DNA of 64,000 bases, taken from the NCBI GenBank assembly GCA_946811185.2, contig OX328097.1, positions 29,659,627 to 29,723,626 on the forward strand, given 5' to 3'. Below are positions 45,201 through 47,174 of this stretch, piece after piece (position 1 is the first letter of the stretch; the number at the start of each line of letters is the position of its first letter). Source of the stretch: Hippopus hippopus (taxonomy: Eukaryota > Mollusca > Bivalvia > Cardiida > Cardiidae). The translations under genes were made by a program, and so were the position numbers. The notes beneath the pieces were generated by a model. It made no database searches. It was not told the origin of the DNA and worked only from the letters and a program-made list of their open reading frames with translations.

Positions 45201-46592
45201 ACTGACGCAAAATAATACTTAATGCTGAAAAAAAAAAACGCCGTCCTACCAGGGCTATCAGCGCTTTAATTTACGTGGTTGTCCGAGATTTCACTTGTCA
45301 TAAGAAAGCTTGTCGTTTTGAAAGGAAATTTTGACTTGTGGTCAAGTACTGGAAAGCTAAGAAAAACTTCTTCAAATTTTCTCAATCAGAGTTATAATCA
45401 GATGTGTTTGATTGGTGATAAATAAGTCAATAACCTTAAAGACAAGTAAAGGTGATCAGAGCTCTGGGAAAAGAATATTTAGTGCATCTTCATAATGCGC
45501 TACACCAAAACAAGTCAACGCAAAACACGGACGCATTTTGTCTAAATGTTAGTATATTGACCAAATGAAAAATGAGGTAGAATGGTCCTTTGACATACAT
45601 AAATATTAACAAGCACAAAAAATTTAGACTCGGGTCAGCCTGCTCCGTCCGAGCAGGCTGACATGTGTCGATACTTATTGCAGATGCAGTAAATGCCCTT
45701 GTCACAGAGCACGACTCAGATAATATTTGCAATCAGTGAAGATCAAATACAAGATATTTACTGTTCAAAGAATAATTGAATTCTAAGAATTAAGTCATAG
45801 AACGAGGCCAATGTACTGCAATCTTTCTGTCGGCGTGTTGCCAAATATTGAGCACTGTGCCATGCTCAGTGAAAAGGGGATTTAGTACATCTTCTGAATG
45901 TATCGACCCAGGCCAGCCTGCGCAGTTCACAGATTTGAATCGAAAACTTTTGCTTTTTGGTCAGTTCTCTGCGTGTAATAGGACCATTCTACCGCAGGAT
46001 TGAATTCTCATTGCATGTTTTGTGCACTCTTATCTCTGTCTATATATTGTCAGATATCTTGTGAGATATTCTAATTATAGATTTGAGCTCTGTTGTGGCA
46101 AGAGGGAGTTTTATACATCTCCCTGATACATTATACCATGCAGGTCATAACATAGTTATGGATCCATAAAGCAATTTTTGTCTGATAATTGACTGAATCA
46201 TGAGTTCGAATGGTCCTTGGATGTACAGAAAATTACTTACAGCGAAAAGTTTCGCAGATATGGATCACTAAGCTGGCACCGTAATATAATTGAAACGCCC
46301 TTGAAAGCATTTGCAGACAACACATAAAATGTAGCCAAAGGATGGGATTTGTATTTGAAGAGGTAGAAAATATTATGGGAAAAGGAGAAAATGCTGGTTA
46401 CCAGCATTTTCTTTTCTCACAATGTTTTCAAAAATCCTTCTTCTGCAATGTCATTAAAACTCAAGATTGAGTGGTGAAGTGTTAATTCACATAATGTTTA
46501 CATTTCAGCCCAGTTTCCCAACAACCACTTTACGGCCCGGAGAAGTGTATCGTCAGACCACACGATATATGTTTGGGGTAGTTGACAGCTAG
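18115..46592 (+). CDS. Membrane-anchored aldose 1-epimerase (galactose mutarotase), 9 exons
   Basis: Converts alpha- and beta-anomers of hexoses such as galactose and glucose. Nine exons (18115-18238, 34157-34226, 36536-36663, 37399-37553, 38517-38726, 40159-40240, 41948-42092, 43684-43855, 46509-46592) join in phase to 1170 nt, or 389 residues plus stop. The catalytic pattern is complete: His151 in [10 protein letters not shown], His221 in [12 protein letters not shown] and Glu352 in [14 protein letters not shown]; the spacings of 70 and 131 fit the mutarotase family. Unlike the usual cytosolic enzyme, residues 12-34, encoded by exon 1, form one hydrophobic segment after a basic N-terminus. 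This suggests a type II anchor with the enzyme domain outside the cell or in the lumen. At least six Asn-X-Ser/Thr sites fit that topology. The first intron carries a whole Polinton and the second a LINE. Confidence 0.93.
18239..19077. other. Intron 1, left part; no exon recognised
   Basis: A tRNA-like SINE head lies near 18690-18750 (GATAGAGCTTCTTAAGGGTC, then GGGTTCGAATCC). A C-rich tract is at 18834-18853 and a family C fragment at about 18995-19050. Confidence 0.5.
19078..19287. repeat. MITE family A copy
   Basis: Ends in TTATCGTTTGGTAAAGAGTTAA. The sequence just beyond it (19288-19410) is repeated beyond another family A copy at 33912-34020. Confidence 0.7.
19925..19930. repeat. Target-site duplication, left (AAGGGT)
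   Basis: Six bases directly repeated at 32760-32765, exactly abutting the two ends of the Polinton inverted repeats. A 6-bp duplication is the Polinton hallmark. Confidence 0.95.
20018..20140. repeat. 18-bp tandem array in left TIR
   Basis: Six full units of GTGCATTAAGGTYAAAGA plus a partial one; the Y position alternates C,T,T,C,T,T. Read in frame it gives a repeated Cys-Ile-Lys-Val-Lys-Glu, which I do not treat as a protein. Confidence 0.9.
20131..20478. repeat. 38-bp tandem array in left TIR
   Basis: Units of TTAAGATCAAACGAGTGCCT followed by GAAGATAATCTGAGGGGG, with a few shortened or hybrid units (GAGTGCATTAAG in place of GAGGGGGTTAAG). The array is mirrored in the right TIR. Confidence 0.9.
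20567..20762 (-). pseudogene. Displaced 3' part of the major capsid gene (frameshift)
   Basis: Downstream of about 20762 on the minus strand, a different frame stays open to a stop at 20567-20569. It encodes about 65 residues with an [10 protein letters not shown] motif and a [15 protein letters not shown] end. These features fit the C-terminal strand of double jelly-roll capsids and are missing from the main reading frame, which instead runs into an unrelated tail and stops at 20707. The break therefore lies near 20750-20765. It ends 15 bp inside the TIR boundary, as expected for a last gene. Confidence 0.85.
20707..21852 (-). CDS. Major capsid protein, double jelly-roll (frameshifted copy)
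   Basis: 381 codons in the main frame. The N-terminus, with an [11 protein letters not shown] motif followed by [18 protein letters not shown], and the beta-rich body match the double jelly-roll-like capsid family of Polintons and invertebrate endogenous elements, which builds the icosahedral shell. The last roughly 13 residues are out of frame; the true C-terminal part lies in another frame (20567-20762). The start is preceded by TTATTATAAAATG. It shares the N-terminal pattern LKIT[ED]PxxRD with the product of 22315-23175. It is the last gene of the left minus-strand block. The single frame break probably makes this copy non-functional; programmed frameshifting is less likely because no canonical slippery heptamer is in register. 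Confidence 0.9.
   Translation of the reverse strand: MDILKITEPISRDDSIDEYEHHEYEPITGTHLNNAGGDIRINIETQDIFTHPSESYLLIVGELVRSDTGAAYDANTDISLTNNGLMYLFKNIKYQLSGMEIESVLNPGHATTMLGLLKYPDDFSKSQGLNQCWYKDTTANAGAGNTGFVVRRNYIINNPLPRGTFSFRVPLKHIFGFCDDYDKILYGMKQTLTLTRNDDNDAVFRDNAAPADGRINFLRISWFMPHVLPADGEKMQLYKIIEKKEKIPVGYRMRQCDSIAVPQSTSFTWRLSVKSSPEVPRFIVVAFQTGKSGDQEQNPAIFDHRNVKNIYVTLNSTRYPAVDYNLSFVANQFSRVYGDASLFRSKFYNMNEMVSNSNITPSIIKPFILCFCLTFPNRVRD
21913..22311 (-). CDS. Small basic virion-type protein, adenovirus pVI/core-like (hypothetical)
   Basis: 132 residues. The N-terminus is basic and aromatic ([15 protein letters not shown]). An amphipathic Ala/Val/Lys-rich region at about 35-80 repeats the pattern (A)xxVGKSxAxxxxKKAL, and the C-terminus is charged. 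Such small, basic, amphipathic proteins next to the capsid gene in Polintons are thought to be core or membrane-active minor virion components; the exact homology is not certain. The start codon follows ATTATAAAAA directly. No enzyme motif is present. Confidence 0.7.
   Translation of the reverse strand: MIIVKKHGFKKRYSYGGAGIFDSVANFLARLFTSSAAKQIASSALDVGKSVAKEGAKKALEVGKSAAVDVGKKLVTKALTPKSRKILQKYDAPHPRVKTQDINTLIDGSSLDVIAIQDLVKRLNRGTGIKTV
22315..23175 (-). CDS. DUF8207-like Polinton protein
   Basis: 286 residues. The N-terminal third is helical and charged (coiled-coil-like, about 15-100). The globular C-terminal domain (about 105-250) has the run [39 protein letters not shown] and [14 protein letters not shown]. 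From memory of such elements this corresponds to the DUF8207-type protein found next to the capsid gene in many invertebrate Polintons; its function is unknown, with a virion or assembly role plausible. It starts with an [10 protein letters not shown] motif resembling the capsid N-terminus. It lies 3 bp from the neighbouring gene (stop at 22315, next start at 22311), pointing to joint expression. Confidence 0.75.
   Translation of the reverse strand: MSFLKITDPTKRDLIVKEYLETRKNIRDNLIAEKTGEQQLQTDLSKFFKPITETQKATAREITEELKPIKEGIESLPQAITFPDSSIKAIEGTLEKQGKDLGEIARSYLMRLGNPKITDTKFGIRYDESSNKLKLGDKMIMFDGNDIIGKDVYEGTPGLWELIVSKNPNDNIFNDEDYDNYARIMVKTSALHQDYDSSKNRPNANKSDKWKNIHKPIWYNRKKYEGKGTVVIPSDPNTLIERLDLLMASKKAGNTGVRNELVSICDELKRQGVLNSNAYKNLMSIL
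23308..24009 (-). CDS. Two-TM hairpin membrane protein of Polintons
   Basis: 233 residues. The order is: a Pro-rich N-terminus; a helical region (45-80); two hydrophobic segments (about 84-102 and 104-129, Gly/Ala/Val-rich, separated by a short turn); then a long charged coiled-coil (140-233). This helix-TM-TM-helix layout is typical of a conserved but uncharacterised protein in animal Polintons. A role in membrane remodelling or holin-like exit would be inference. The start follows TTTAATAAAATG. Confidence 0.75.
   Translation of the reverse strand: MTDTDQKHPNKIYPELPKEQSTASAPPIDSRFGGEMHAMGDDKGHSYRLQKISEVQQFLEKEIREKEALAKKYFRASRIVDNVDIVLVTVTMVAGAGGIGLLSTVVAIPAVVALEATALGTGLLSLVGKYVVRNSRSKGEKHQKIRMLADAKLDTVSTHISKALIDNYISDDEFRLIMEELDKYKSMKEEIRTKIKKKISSENEETLIERGRREQRESFRRLVEKHHGNLFEY
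24092..24409 (-). CDS. Small dUTPase-fold-like protein
   Basis: 105 residues. It reads like a beta-rich domain: a strand with [18 protein letters not shown], then TTRGVVVIS, then a loop [20 protein letters not shown]. The last run resembles the Gly...Asp...strand...Asn pattern of the dUTPase fold. The catalytic motifs of a working dUTPase are not clear, so the fold may be reused, for example as a virion surface or nucleotide-binding protein. The start follows CTATATTAAAATG. Structure prediction would decide this. Confidence 0.55.
   Translation of the reverse strand: MEVHKFGIKSNIFARHKTIFWKPHLEGVRFPPLKRDPLKWKIYSQVTIKIPPRDGMRVPLGFGYITTRGVVVISVSNKWKDSLTILNGTHLDSEADDISVYIYNF
24432..25040 (-). CDS. 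Adenovirus pX/pVI-like membrane-active minor capsid precursor
   Basis: 202 residues. The N-terminal region (1-80) is charged. It is followed by IEGG at 80-83 and a hydrophobic Gly/Ala/Leu segment (84-125). A Gly-rich C-terminal half carries four GLYLK-type repeats ([40 protein letters not shown]). IEGG|F fits the adenain cleavage pattern (M/I/L)XGG|X, and this element encodes an adenain-like protease, so cleavage at residue 83 to free the hydrophobic part is plausible. Similar proteins are constant in Polintons. The start follows TATATATAAAATG. Confidence 0.8.
   Translation of the reverse strand: MTRYTNVKVNISEGQKEKLLHAVKAGCSATSIRLGHEDLRGNDVLAITDSQAKKMAKAYEGGKGITIRMSAKQLKHNSKIEGGFLGMLAGLAARALPMLAKTVLPALGVGALSGLAQTGVQKAMGASLRSAGSGLYLKKGGSVCQVETDGCGLYLKPYKGKGLSHVGDGLYLKQGGKMYDGRGLLLGPNSPFANIPILGAIL
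25104..25131 (-). promoter_or_regulatory. 3' stem-loop after the penton-like gene
   Basis: On the minus strand, GTCTCGCCTGGAGGCTCGAC directly follows the stop codon of the 25132-25908 gene. A 7-bp perfect stem (25104-25110 with 25117-25123) encloses a 6-base loop. Nearly the same word and loop follow the fibre gene at 29768-29790 in the same sense. The rest of 25041-25103 is a GC-rich island in an AT-rich element. Confidence 0.6.
25132..25908 (-). CDS. Penton-like minor capsid protein
   Basis: 258 residues, largely beta. Blocks include [20 protein letters not shown] near 34-53, [13 protein letters not shown] and LAKVLGF in the middle, and a C-terminal [20 protein letters not shown] then [15 protein letters not shown]. 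This ending is characteristic of the Polinton minor capsid protein, considered equivalent to the adenovirus penton (vertex) protein. It lies between the packaging ATPase and the pX-like protein. The start follows TTTTTAAAAGATG. The frame is intact. Confidence 0.88.
   Translation of the reverse strand: MDIDLLKKIVKNTEHKTSLQIIVSDNKTRFRTRFNPPIQLEKDKVYEIALVNLETYYSFPNIDETNNTLVYSPDNGASWIKIKIPEGSYDLVDINDTIQQEMRKKGHYDRVNEEYPINFSANTNTLKSVLTLEDGYQVDFNQPGSLAKVLGFTRAKYTRGFHESENVVNILSINSLLVNIDIISGSYVNGSTKNTIYSFFPDVAPGYKIIESPVNLVYLPITLDEIHNLEVNITDQDGNLLNLRGENLTIRFHIREAR
25932..26714 (-). CDS. Genome-packaging ATPase (FtsK/HerA superfamily, A32-like)
   Basis: 260 residues. Walker A is GKSGCGKT at 31-38. Walker B is LIIFDD at 142-147. 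A sensor-like FYLSQNYF run (171-178) and an Arg-rich stretch before it are typical of A32-type ATPases, which pump viral DNA into preformed capsids. Length and motifs look complete. It starts the left minus-strand block, back to back with the plus-strand block across only 35 bp. Confidence 0.93.
   Translation of the reverse strand: MDIINLSWNEVVSKRFNHPLLPRSIRGLIIGKSGCGKTTLLLNLLLRPGWLDYNDLSVFGKSLFQPEYRILKKAFEEKLPKECIFKLFDMRDEIQEQNIVPTALVEEWIKTIKNKSDIDCNFFENASDVPDPRELNLENKNLIIFDDLLLERQNKCECYYVRGRHSNVDCFYLSQNYFRLPRQTIRENANFICLFPQDLKNVNHIYNDHVGDDMPKDEFRKFCQKAWEKPYGFAIIDLTSKKHDGKYRNGFDNFYIPRSV
26715..26749. promoter_or_regulatory. Compact bidirectional promoter
   Basis: Only 35 bp, nearly all A/T (TTTTATTTTATATAAAAAAG toward the plus gene), separate the start codons of the ATPase (minus) and the PLA2 protein (plus). 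Both transcription directions must start here or within the coding ends. Confidence 0.6.
26750..27316 (+). CDS. Zinc-ribbon + phospholipase A2-like virion protein
   Basis: 188 residues. The N-terminus is a zinc ribbon: CVKC (3-6) and CAVC (31-34). A phospholipase A2-like domain follows: a calcium-loop-like [11 protein letters not shown] (66-76), the catalytic His103-Asp104 in YNHDVCY and a second Asp121 after VC. This matches the PLA2 domain used by parvovirus and Polinton virions to breach endosomal membranes. The C-terminus is basic and Pro/Ser-rich. Its last 50 bp overlap the integrase start in another frame. It is preceded by TTATATAAAAAAGATG. Confidence 0.88.
   Translation: MYCVKCKRRTDTKDVSYVVSKNNRNMKRGKCAVCGITKTQFVSTATGGSLLNKVINNMPFEMHLPGHNFTGPGTKLKKRLNPDLTPKKWSKPINRVDKAAYNHDVCYLKHNDTATRNAVCDKNMLAELDGIYNPSIREKMERGLVSRLIGTKMRFGMGANSPTRSVIKKKPENDNSGGGIAQTRKTKV
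27267..28166 (+). CDS. Retroviral-type integrase with chromodomain
   Basis: 299 residues. The DDE core has Asp33 (AADLVDM), Asp93 (LWVDEGREF) and Glu122 ([14 protein letters not shown]). An SH3-like region (FSVGDKVRI, about 194) follows, and a C-terminal chromodomain covers about 245-299 ([13 protein letters not shown]). It catalyses element insertion with 6-bp target duplication. There is no N-terminal HHCC finger. The second Asp and the Glu are only 28 residues apart, about five fewer than I would expect for Polinton integrases, and the shortfall falls between KALV and QLYTT. This may be a small in-frame deletion that impairs the enzyme. The start overlaps the PLA2 gene. Confidence 0.92.
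   Translation: MTTLAEELHKPVRRRFKKRRVIVNGIDSIWAADLVDMRAFSKYNRGNNYLLAVIDIFSKYGWLVPLKNKTGKVTAEAFKAIFKERKPQKLWVDEGREFYNKDVKALVQLYTTQNEEKSSVVERWIRTMKEKMWKYFSANSTNVYIDVLQDLVKEYNNTIHSSIKMTPVEASKKENETMVWRNLYPHSDEEKAPKFSVGDKVRISKKKKTFEKGYTTRWTEEVFIVSEVKRTSPITYSIKDLNGEEIEGAFYEPELQKTTQETFRIEKVIKKQKDKSLVKWKGYSNEFNSWVDNKNIEQF
28169..28600 (+). CDS. Adenain-like maturation cysteine protease
   Basis: 143 residues, Ulp1/adenain clan. The triad is His65 (THWVAWY), Asp80 (YFDSYG) and Cys113 (FCGHLCLY), with Gln110 as the likely oxyanion residue. It would process virion precursors such as the pX-like protein. The gene starts 3 bp after the integrase stop, preceded by ATTCTAAAAATG. All key residues are present, so the gene looks intact. 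Confidence 0.93.
   Translation: MANISIENVILPNKPLSNFELEDAAKRLKIPYFRGVFLLDTLPKKPSKKECGIVNFDKSGGPGTHWVAWYKNGKTKIYFDSYGVQPPIEIREYLKSPIQYNTDQFQGAGQVFCGHLCLYILKELSRGRLDARSKFQNVLNKLF
28608..29711 (+). CDS. Fibre-like trimeric attachment protein
   Basis: 367 residues. The shaft contains four repeats, each with a hydrophobic DMxGxxxxxVxxP strand and ending in A[TSN]K-x-YVD (at about 62-68, 108-114, 154-160 and 207-213), as in phage and Polinton tail-fibre-type proteins. A short coiled-coil linker ([20 protein letters not shown], about 216-235) leads to a C-terminal head (237-367) that is probably beta and receptor-binding. The frame is intact. The gene starts 8 bp after the protease stop with TTAGTATTAAAATG. 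Confidence 0.82.
   Translation: MPVDKFGRMKDDSGTIGDGVSLAYVNNNFLRVDGTTVVTGSIDMNGNTLTRVSNPVNSHDVATKDYVDGTSSGGWIKENGGYQALGFINMGFNEIRNVKEPKEPSEAATKKYVDNFKRAFDFRDGRWFQAADAISMGGQVINNLGTPTRHDQAASKFYVDTTVDKATAGEKVFSLHPDGYFQARNHIDMESWMITGLLPPSSDFDVANKFYVDTRDKLDRKYVDDLIRDLLRKMDSKLLIITMWAEENGPIAKGNFEFSFGNGNSGRKHGLGGYCMSAKGRILRGSLAVVKNDRSAPEEEVKINITVNGKEQLDHYSIIKRVNEDCCCSVYPVALEVNECDIINFISKTDSRNITHSYISILIELDL
29712..29835. terminator. Convergent intergenic region with two stem-loops
   Basis: An AT-rich hairpin, AAATATAACTTCTTGTAAGT then TATATTTTT (about 29729-29750), lies downstream of the fibre gene. A GC-rich stem-loop at 29768-29790 follows (GTCTCGCCTGGGCTCGACCC; stem 29774-29779 with 29785-29790). 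The second shares sequence and sense with the loop after the penton gene. It separates the converging fibre (plus) and TBP-like (minus) genes. Confidence 0.55.
29836..31374 (-). CDS. TBP-like / ssDNA-binding fusion protein
   Basis: 512 residues. The N-terminal half has two TATA-binding-protein-like repeats: the first ends in a strand and loop [15 protein letters not shown] (73-87), the second has [17 protein letters not shown] (199-215) followed by an amphipathic helix. Both follow the core TBP pattern of a strand with GK, then a TG/SG turn. A linker (235-310) leads to a C-terminal domain (about 311-484) with [31 protein letters not shown] and KVEGI blocks, which resembles the ssDNA-binding proteins of large eukaryotic DNA viruses. 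An acidic tail (SSDEDDE) ends the protein, as in many SSBs. Inferred role: promoter recognition and/or binding of replicating DNA. The start follows TTTTATAAATG. Confidence 0.7.
   Translation of the reverse strand: MSDFFVSTHTFTAYTNLNDLDLGVIFDEVDINSSLIHMLYKEREKGFKKRKENKTKHLLNCISFTFSKGVNLKLFRNGVIQVTGCKNFDDCKSGLLLFWGLKCCPKFDHLEAHIVSTMRNVIFNLGFSVDREKLFRYAIKNSNGLEISRINEKQYRVTIDSIDDMPVYKIRIEDERLIEEPNITYSEFGINKALKKKYISIFIFTTGKVLCSGVQEKYQTRVIEWFLDLVKRGDIKAKEASNFSLKKYVLPSYFKEIPARRPREAYDSIKKLNLSKKSYIKMREDMNCIKSGELRIEDLSIDYANKYKSKEYEFVKIPVKYRYSNNKNGPLFIRTPVLFSNGVNAFDKSEEKGLKDCSLPLVCYNGGKPMKKERAFKEDLEKLTGFFREHGKDKELKEDRIRNLGAINILRYTDDGSAMIYAKLYENKESRTLFYDKDGKEVDPLSYKEIACKLFCILKVEGICKNKSVETIQIKVISVKIVEKNVEIPNKKEKAIIPNILDECPSSDEDDE
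31413..31928 (-). CDS. Unknown 171-aa Polinton protein
   Basis: Mostly helical and basic; no family recognised. An MRGG motif at 150-153 followed by Gln fits the adenain cleavage pattern (M/I/L)XGG|X and would release an 18-residue basic peptide ending in Cys (KKVGC). It lies next to the TBP-like gene on the same strand with a 38-bp gap, so it may act with it. It lies where replication genes might be expected, but it has no polymerase, primase or helicase motif. Confidence 0.6.
   Translation of the reverse strand: MEPLKEFLKELNLDKDVGLMDAIYNMKEYLLNVDIAKGKFKKLIYSTPGEQRRQASARFATLLVTYTNFILDSINPEIRRDLGLKATFWRHIYESGNLSKRDLIFKIKNTLGYKVEKGLTRNEIVYETIVNFLYVVKNGRSNYIKNKRRMRGGQALKILSMTNRIAKKVGC
31929..32156. 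other. GC-rich island and decayed TIR units
   Basis: 31990-32075 is GC-rich with short direct repeats of CCCGAGGGGCTCG/CCGAGGGG. It then passes into two TIR-like units (GCACTCGTTTGATCTTCACC, CTTCAGGCACTCGTTTGATC) outside the part matched in the left TIR. No gene is seen. Confidence 0.6.
32157..32759. repeat. Polinton right terminal inverted repeat
   Basis: Inverse of the left TIR, with the outer end CATCTACT. The internal order is inner unique block, 38-bp array (about 32232-32578) and 18-bp array (32572-32672, five full units against six at the left), then the outer unique block. Confidence 0.95.
32760..32765. repeat. Target-site duplication, right (AAGGGT)
   Basis: Direct repeat of 19925-19930, exactly flanking the element. 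Confidence 0.95.
32766..33794. other. Intron 1, right part; no exon recognised
   Basis: AT-rich DNA with a family C hairpin remnant near 33175-33245. A tRNA-like stretch near 32865-32925 lacks a convincing box B and is not called. Confidence 0.45.
33795..33911. repeat. MITE family A copy, partial
   Basis: Ends in GAATTGTTTGGTAAAGAGTTAA. The following 110 bp match 19288-19410. Confidence 0.65.
34060..34135. repeat. TGAC/TGGC microsatellite
   Basis: Runs of TGACTGACTGACTGAC, then GGCTGGCTGGCTAGCTGG, then TGATTGATTGATT just upstream of exon 2. Confidence 0.8.
34157..34226 (+). CDS. Aldose 1-epimerase exon 2
   Basis: Acceptor TTTTTTAG|AACAACC, donor TATAG|GTGAG. It encodes [20 protein letters not shown], the N-terminal edge of the mutarotase domain. 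Entry phase 1, exit phase 2. Confidence 0.9.
34440..35925 (+). mobile_element. 5'-truncated non-LTR retrotransposon (Jockey/CR1-like)
   Basis: Carries the 3' end of a LINE reverse-transcriptase gene, a short 3' UTR with AATAAAG and a (TTA)n tail (about 35897-35923). The (GT)n/GAGAGA run at 35740-35822 lies in the UTR. Inserted in sense orientation in intron 2 of the epimerase gene. Confidence 0.85.
34466..35581 (+). pseudogene. LINE reverse transcriptase, 3' part with a stop codon
   Basis: One frame interrupted only by a TAG at 34829-34831. Before it are the RT blocks [13 protein letters not shown], a [13 protein letters not shown] block and the catalytic LYADDST. After it are the [12 protein letters not shown] thumb region and a C-terminal helical part ending [12 protein letters not shown]. 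The endonuclease and finger parts are missing, so it is a dead 5'-truncated copy. Confidence 0.88.
35928..36125. repeat. MITE family C copy (subfamily b)
   Basis: Hairpin AGATCAAGATCAGACTGCAC / GTGCAGTCTGATTTTATTTT, with the TTCCAGTGGATTGTATTTTC tail. Confidence 0.75.
36155..36522. repeat. MITE family D copy next to an exon
   Basis: Ends in ATTGGGCCTTTAAT about 13 bp before exon 3 of the epimerase, so part of the splice-acceptor upstream region lies in the transposon. Confidence 0.75.
36536..36663 (+). CDS. Aldose 1-epimerase exon 3
   Basis: Acceptor CTGTACAG|G, donor TTGAGG|GTAAG. It encodes the [20 protein letters not shown] block, a conserved mutarotase start. Entry phase 2, exit phase 1. 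Confidence 0.93.
36677..36775. repeat. MITE family B fragment
   Basis: TGAGCCATGCGCTGACAATA to GATCCACAAAATCCATTTT; the right half is lost. Confidence 0.6.
36895..37345 (+). repeat. Two SINE-like units in tandem
   Basis: 36895-37105 ends in AGTACTGGTGAAACCAATGG and ATGACTGAAATGTTGT. 37155-37345 repeats the layout with TGGCTCGATCTAGG and TGATATGACTGAAAG...GGCGTAAACTCAC. Both resemble the second SINE family. Confidence 0.55.
37399..37553 (+). CDS. Aldose 1-epimerase exon 4
   Basis: Acceptor TTATAG|GATATG, donor CATAAG|GTTAG. It contains [15 protein letters not shown] and the catalytic His151 motif [12 protein letters not shown]. Exit phase 0. Confidence 0.95.
37600..37835. repeat. Intronic duplicated segment, copy 1
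   Basis: A diverged family A MITE plus the following GTTAACTAATTGTTGTATTC and CCAACATGGTTCTA block. It is repeated at 40915-41145 in intron 6. Confidence 0.75.
37836..38516. other. Intron 4 remainder; no exon recognised
   Basis: A tRNA-like SINE head (GTTCGAATTTGGCTC) lies at about 38200-38275. Otherwise AT-rich. Confidence 0.45.
38517..38726 (+). CDS. Aldose 1-epimerase exon 5
   Basis: Acceptor ATATAG|AGA, donor GGCCAG|GTAGT. It encodes [20 protein letters not shown] and the catalytic-acid motif [12 protein letters not shown] (His221). Phase 0 on both sides. Confidence 0.95.
38727..39306. other. Intron 5, left part; no exon recognised
   Basis: AT-rich. Nothing recognised. Confidence 0.45.
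39307..39572. repeat. MITE family B copy
   Basis: Central palindrome CAGCCTGCGCAGTACGCACA-GGCTG; right end CCAGAGCATGGATCA. Confidence 0.75.
39573..40158. other. Intron 5, right part
   Basis: No gene. A family C hairpin remnant lies at about 40003-40065 (GCAGATCAAAGATCAG / CTGATTTTGATCTA). Confidence 0.5.
40159..40240 (+). CDS. Aldose 1-epimerase exon 6
   Basis: Acceptor GTATCAG|AGTGC, donor CAACAG|GTAAG. It encodes [20 protein letters not shown] with an N-glycosylation sequon. Exit phase 1. Confidence 0.92.
40281..40512. repeat. MITE family B copy, right end lost
   Basis: TGAGCCGTGCTCTGTGAAAA start, GC palindrome at about 40340-40372. It runs into family C and A sequence. Confidence 0.7.
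40543..40735. repeat. MITE family A copy
   Basis: TTAACCCTTTACCACACAAA to GTCTGTTAAGCGTTAAG. Part of the hairpin is deleted. Confidence 0.7.
40915..41145. repeat. Intronic duplicated segment, copy 2
   Basis: Matches 37600-37835 in the same orientation, including GGGCTTACATGATGAGGTTT and the flank beyond the MITE end. Confidence 0.75.
41225..41600. repeat. Imperfect tandem duplication, about 190 bp
   Basis: Two units share words such as GGGCGGGAGTTCTGCTCAAAT/GGGACGGGAGTTTACTCAAAT, ACAGGAACAGAGAAATGAC and GCAAAATTAACCGCTAG. Confidence 0.65.
41948..42092 (+). CDS. Aldose 1-epimerase exon 7
   Basis: Acceptor TTCCTACAG|GAG, donor GCCAG|GTATG. It encodes [23 protein letters not shown] and the GFDHNFVF substrate-site block. 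Entry phase 1, exit phase 2. Confidence 0.95.
42420..42745 (+). repeat. tRNA-derived SINE, first family
   Basis: A degenerate tRNA head with GGTTCGAGCC-like box B is followed by CTAAAATTACCAATAGTCTT, GGATGGGTTTCGTCCTGTAT and CCGGTGGCGACGATAAATAA. Confidence 0.75.
42911..43161. repeat. MITE family B copy
   Basis: TAGCCATGTTCTGGCAAAAG start. Palindrome around CAGCCTGCGCGGACTTAGCA; GCATGGCTAAAG end. Confidence 0.7.
43162..43683. other. Intron 7 remainder; no exon recognised
   Basis: Contains a short palindromic AACCATTTTG/CAAAATGGTTTAGCCAATCA block at about 43318-43352, similar to 58310-58330. No gene. Confidence 0.45.
43684..43855 (+). CDS. Aldose 1-epimerase exon 8
   Basis: Acceptor CTACTCAG|GGT, donor AATCAG|GTATA. 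It encodes [20 protein letters not shown] and the catalytic-base motif [14 protein letters not shown] (Glu352). Exit phase 0. Confidence 0.95.
43890..44141. repeat. MITE family B copy
   Basis: GACTGCGCAGGCTGACCTGG in the centre; right end CAGTGCATGGCTCATAATTA. Confidence 0.7.
44142..44919. other. Intron 8 stretch; no exon recognised
   Basis: AT-rich. A family C remnant near 44205-44250. Nothing else recognised. Confidence 0.45.
44920..45122. repeat. MITE family C copy
   Basis: CGGACAGTGTAGATCCACGA / TCTTGATCTACATTGTCCGC hairpin and the GCGCTTAGCAGCCTAAGGGT end. Confidence 0.75.
45454..45720. repeat. MITE family B copy
   Basis: Palindrome CAGCCTGCTCCGTCCGAGCA-GGCTG; ends CACAGAGCACGACTCAG. 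Confidence 0.7.
45858..46265. repeat. MITE family B, two broken copies
   Basis: GCCATGCTCAGTGAAAAGGG (45858) with a disrupted palindrome, then a second piece from about 46085 (GTTGTGGCAAGAGGGAGTTT). Confidence 0.6.
46284..46485. repeat. MITE family A copy
   Basis: Hairpin GGGAAAAGGAGAAAATGCTG / CCAGCATTTTCTTTTCTCAC. It ends 23 bp before exon 9. Confidence 0.7.
46509..46592 (+). CDS. Aldose 1-epimerase exon 9 (last)
   Basis: Acceptor CATTTCAG|CCCAG. It encodes [20 protein letters not shown] and ends GVVDS with stop TAG at 46590-46592. PxTxLRPGExYxxxTxYxF is the family's usual C-terminus. Confidence 0.95.
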   Translation, partial: PSFPTTTLRPGEVYRQTTRYMFGVVDS

Positions 46593-46723
46593 CTTATTGA
46601 CTCTCACAGACTTGCAGCAGACAAACCCTAAAGAAAAAACATTGCGACAAAAGGAGAAATTGCTCATAACAGGCAATTCTCCTTTTTTCACAGTATTTTT
46701 ATTTGTCATCGTGTCTTGCACCT

Positions 46724-46929
46724 GAACCCTTTACCAGACAGCTTTCCTTCAAGAGGAAGACGTCTGAAAATATGGTGGAAAATGATGAAGAATGCTGGTA
46801 ACGAACATTTTGTCTAATGACGACAATATTTCCTAGCATTTCAAAGAGAGAGTCGTAATTTCATTTTGTCGTCTGCAAATGCTTTTAATTTGAACAAGTC
46901 TAAAACTTTGTCGTTTGGTAAGGGGTTAA
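46724..46929. repeat. MITE family A copy
   Basis: AACCCTTTACCAGACAGCTT to TCGTTTGGTAAGGGGTTAA. A further family-A-like hairpin (46625-46690) precedes it, just after the epimerase stop. Confidence 0.7.
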
Positions 46930-47174
46930 GTTTTGCCAGTTATGATGTAACGCAGTAAGAGTTTTGAATTGTCTTAGTTATCTGCTGTTTAAAATTTGTA
47001 GTCAAATTAAATTTGATCGAGATGGTGGTCAGACTTGATCTTCATTACAAGTTCTACCATTGTTGTATCACATCTTTAGTATTTCATTTAGGGAAAAAAA
47101 AAATGTAATTTTGATATTTGTATTGTTATTTCTATAGGATATACATTCCTTGGAAGACTTATTTTCACTGTTAA

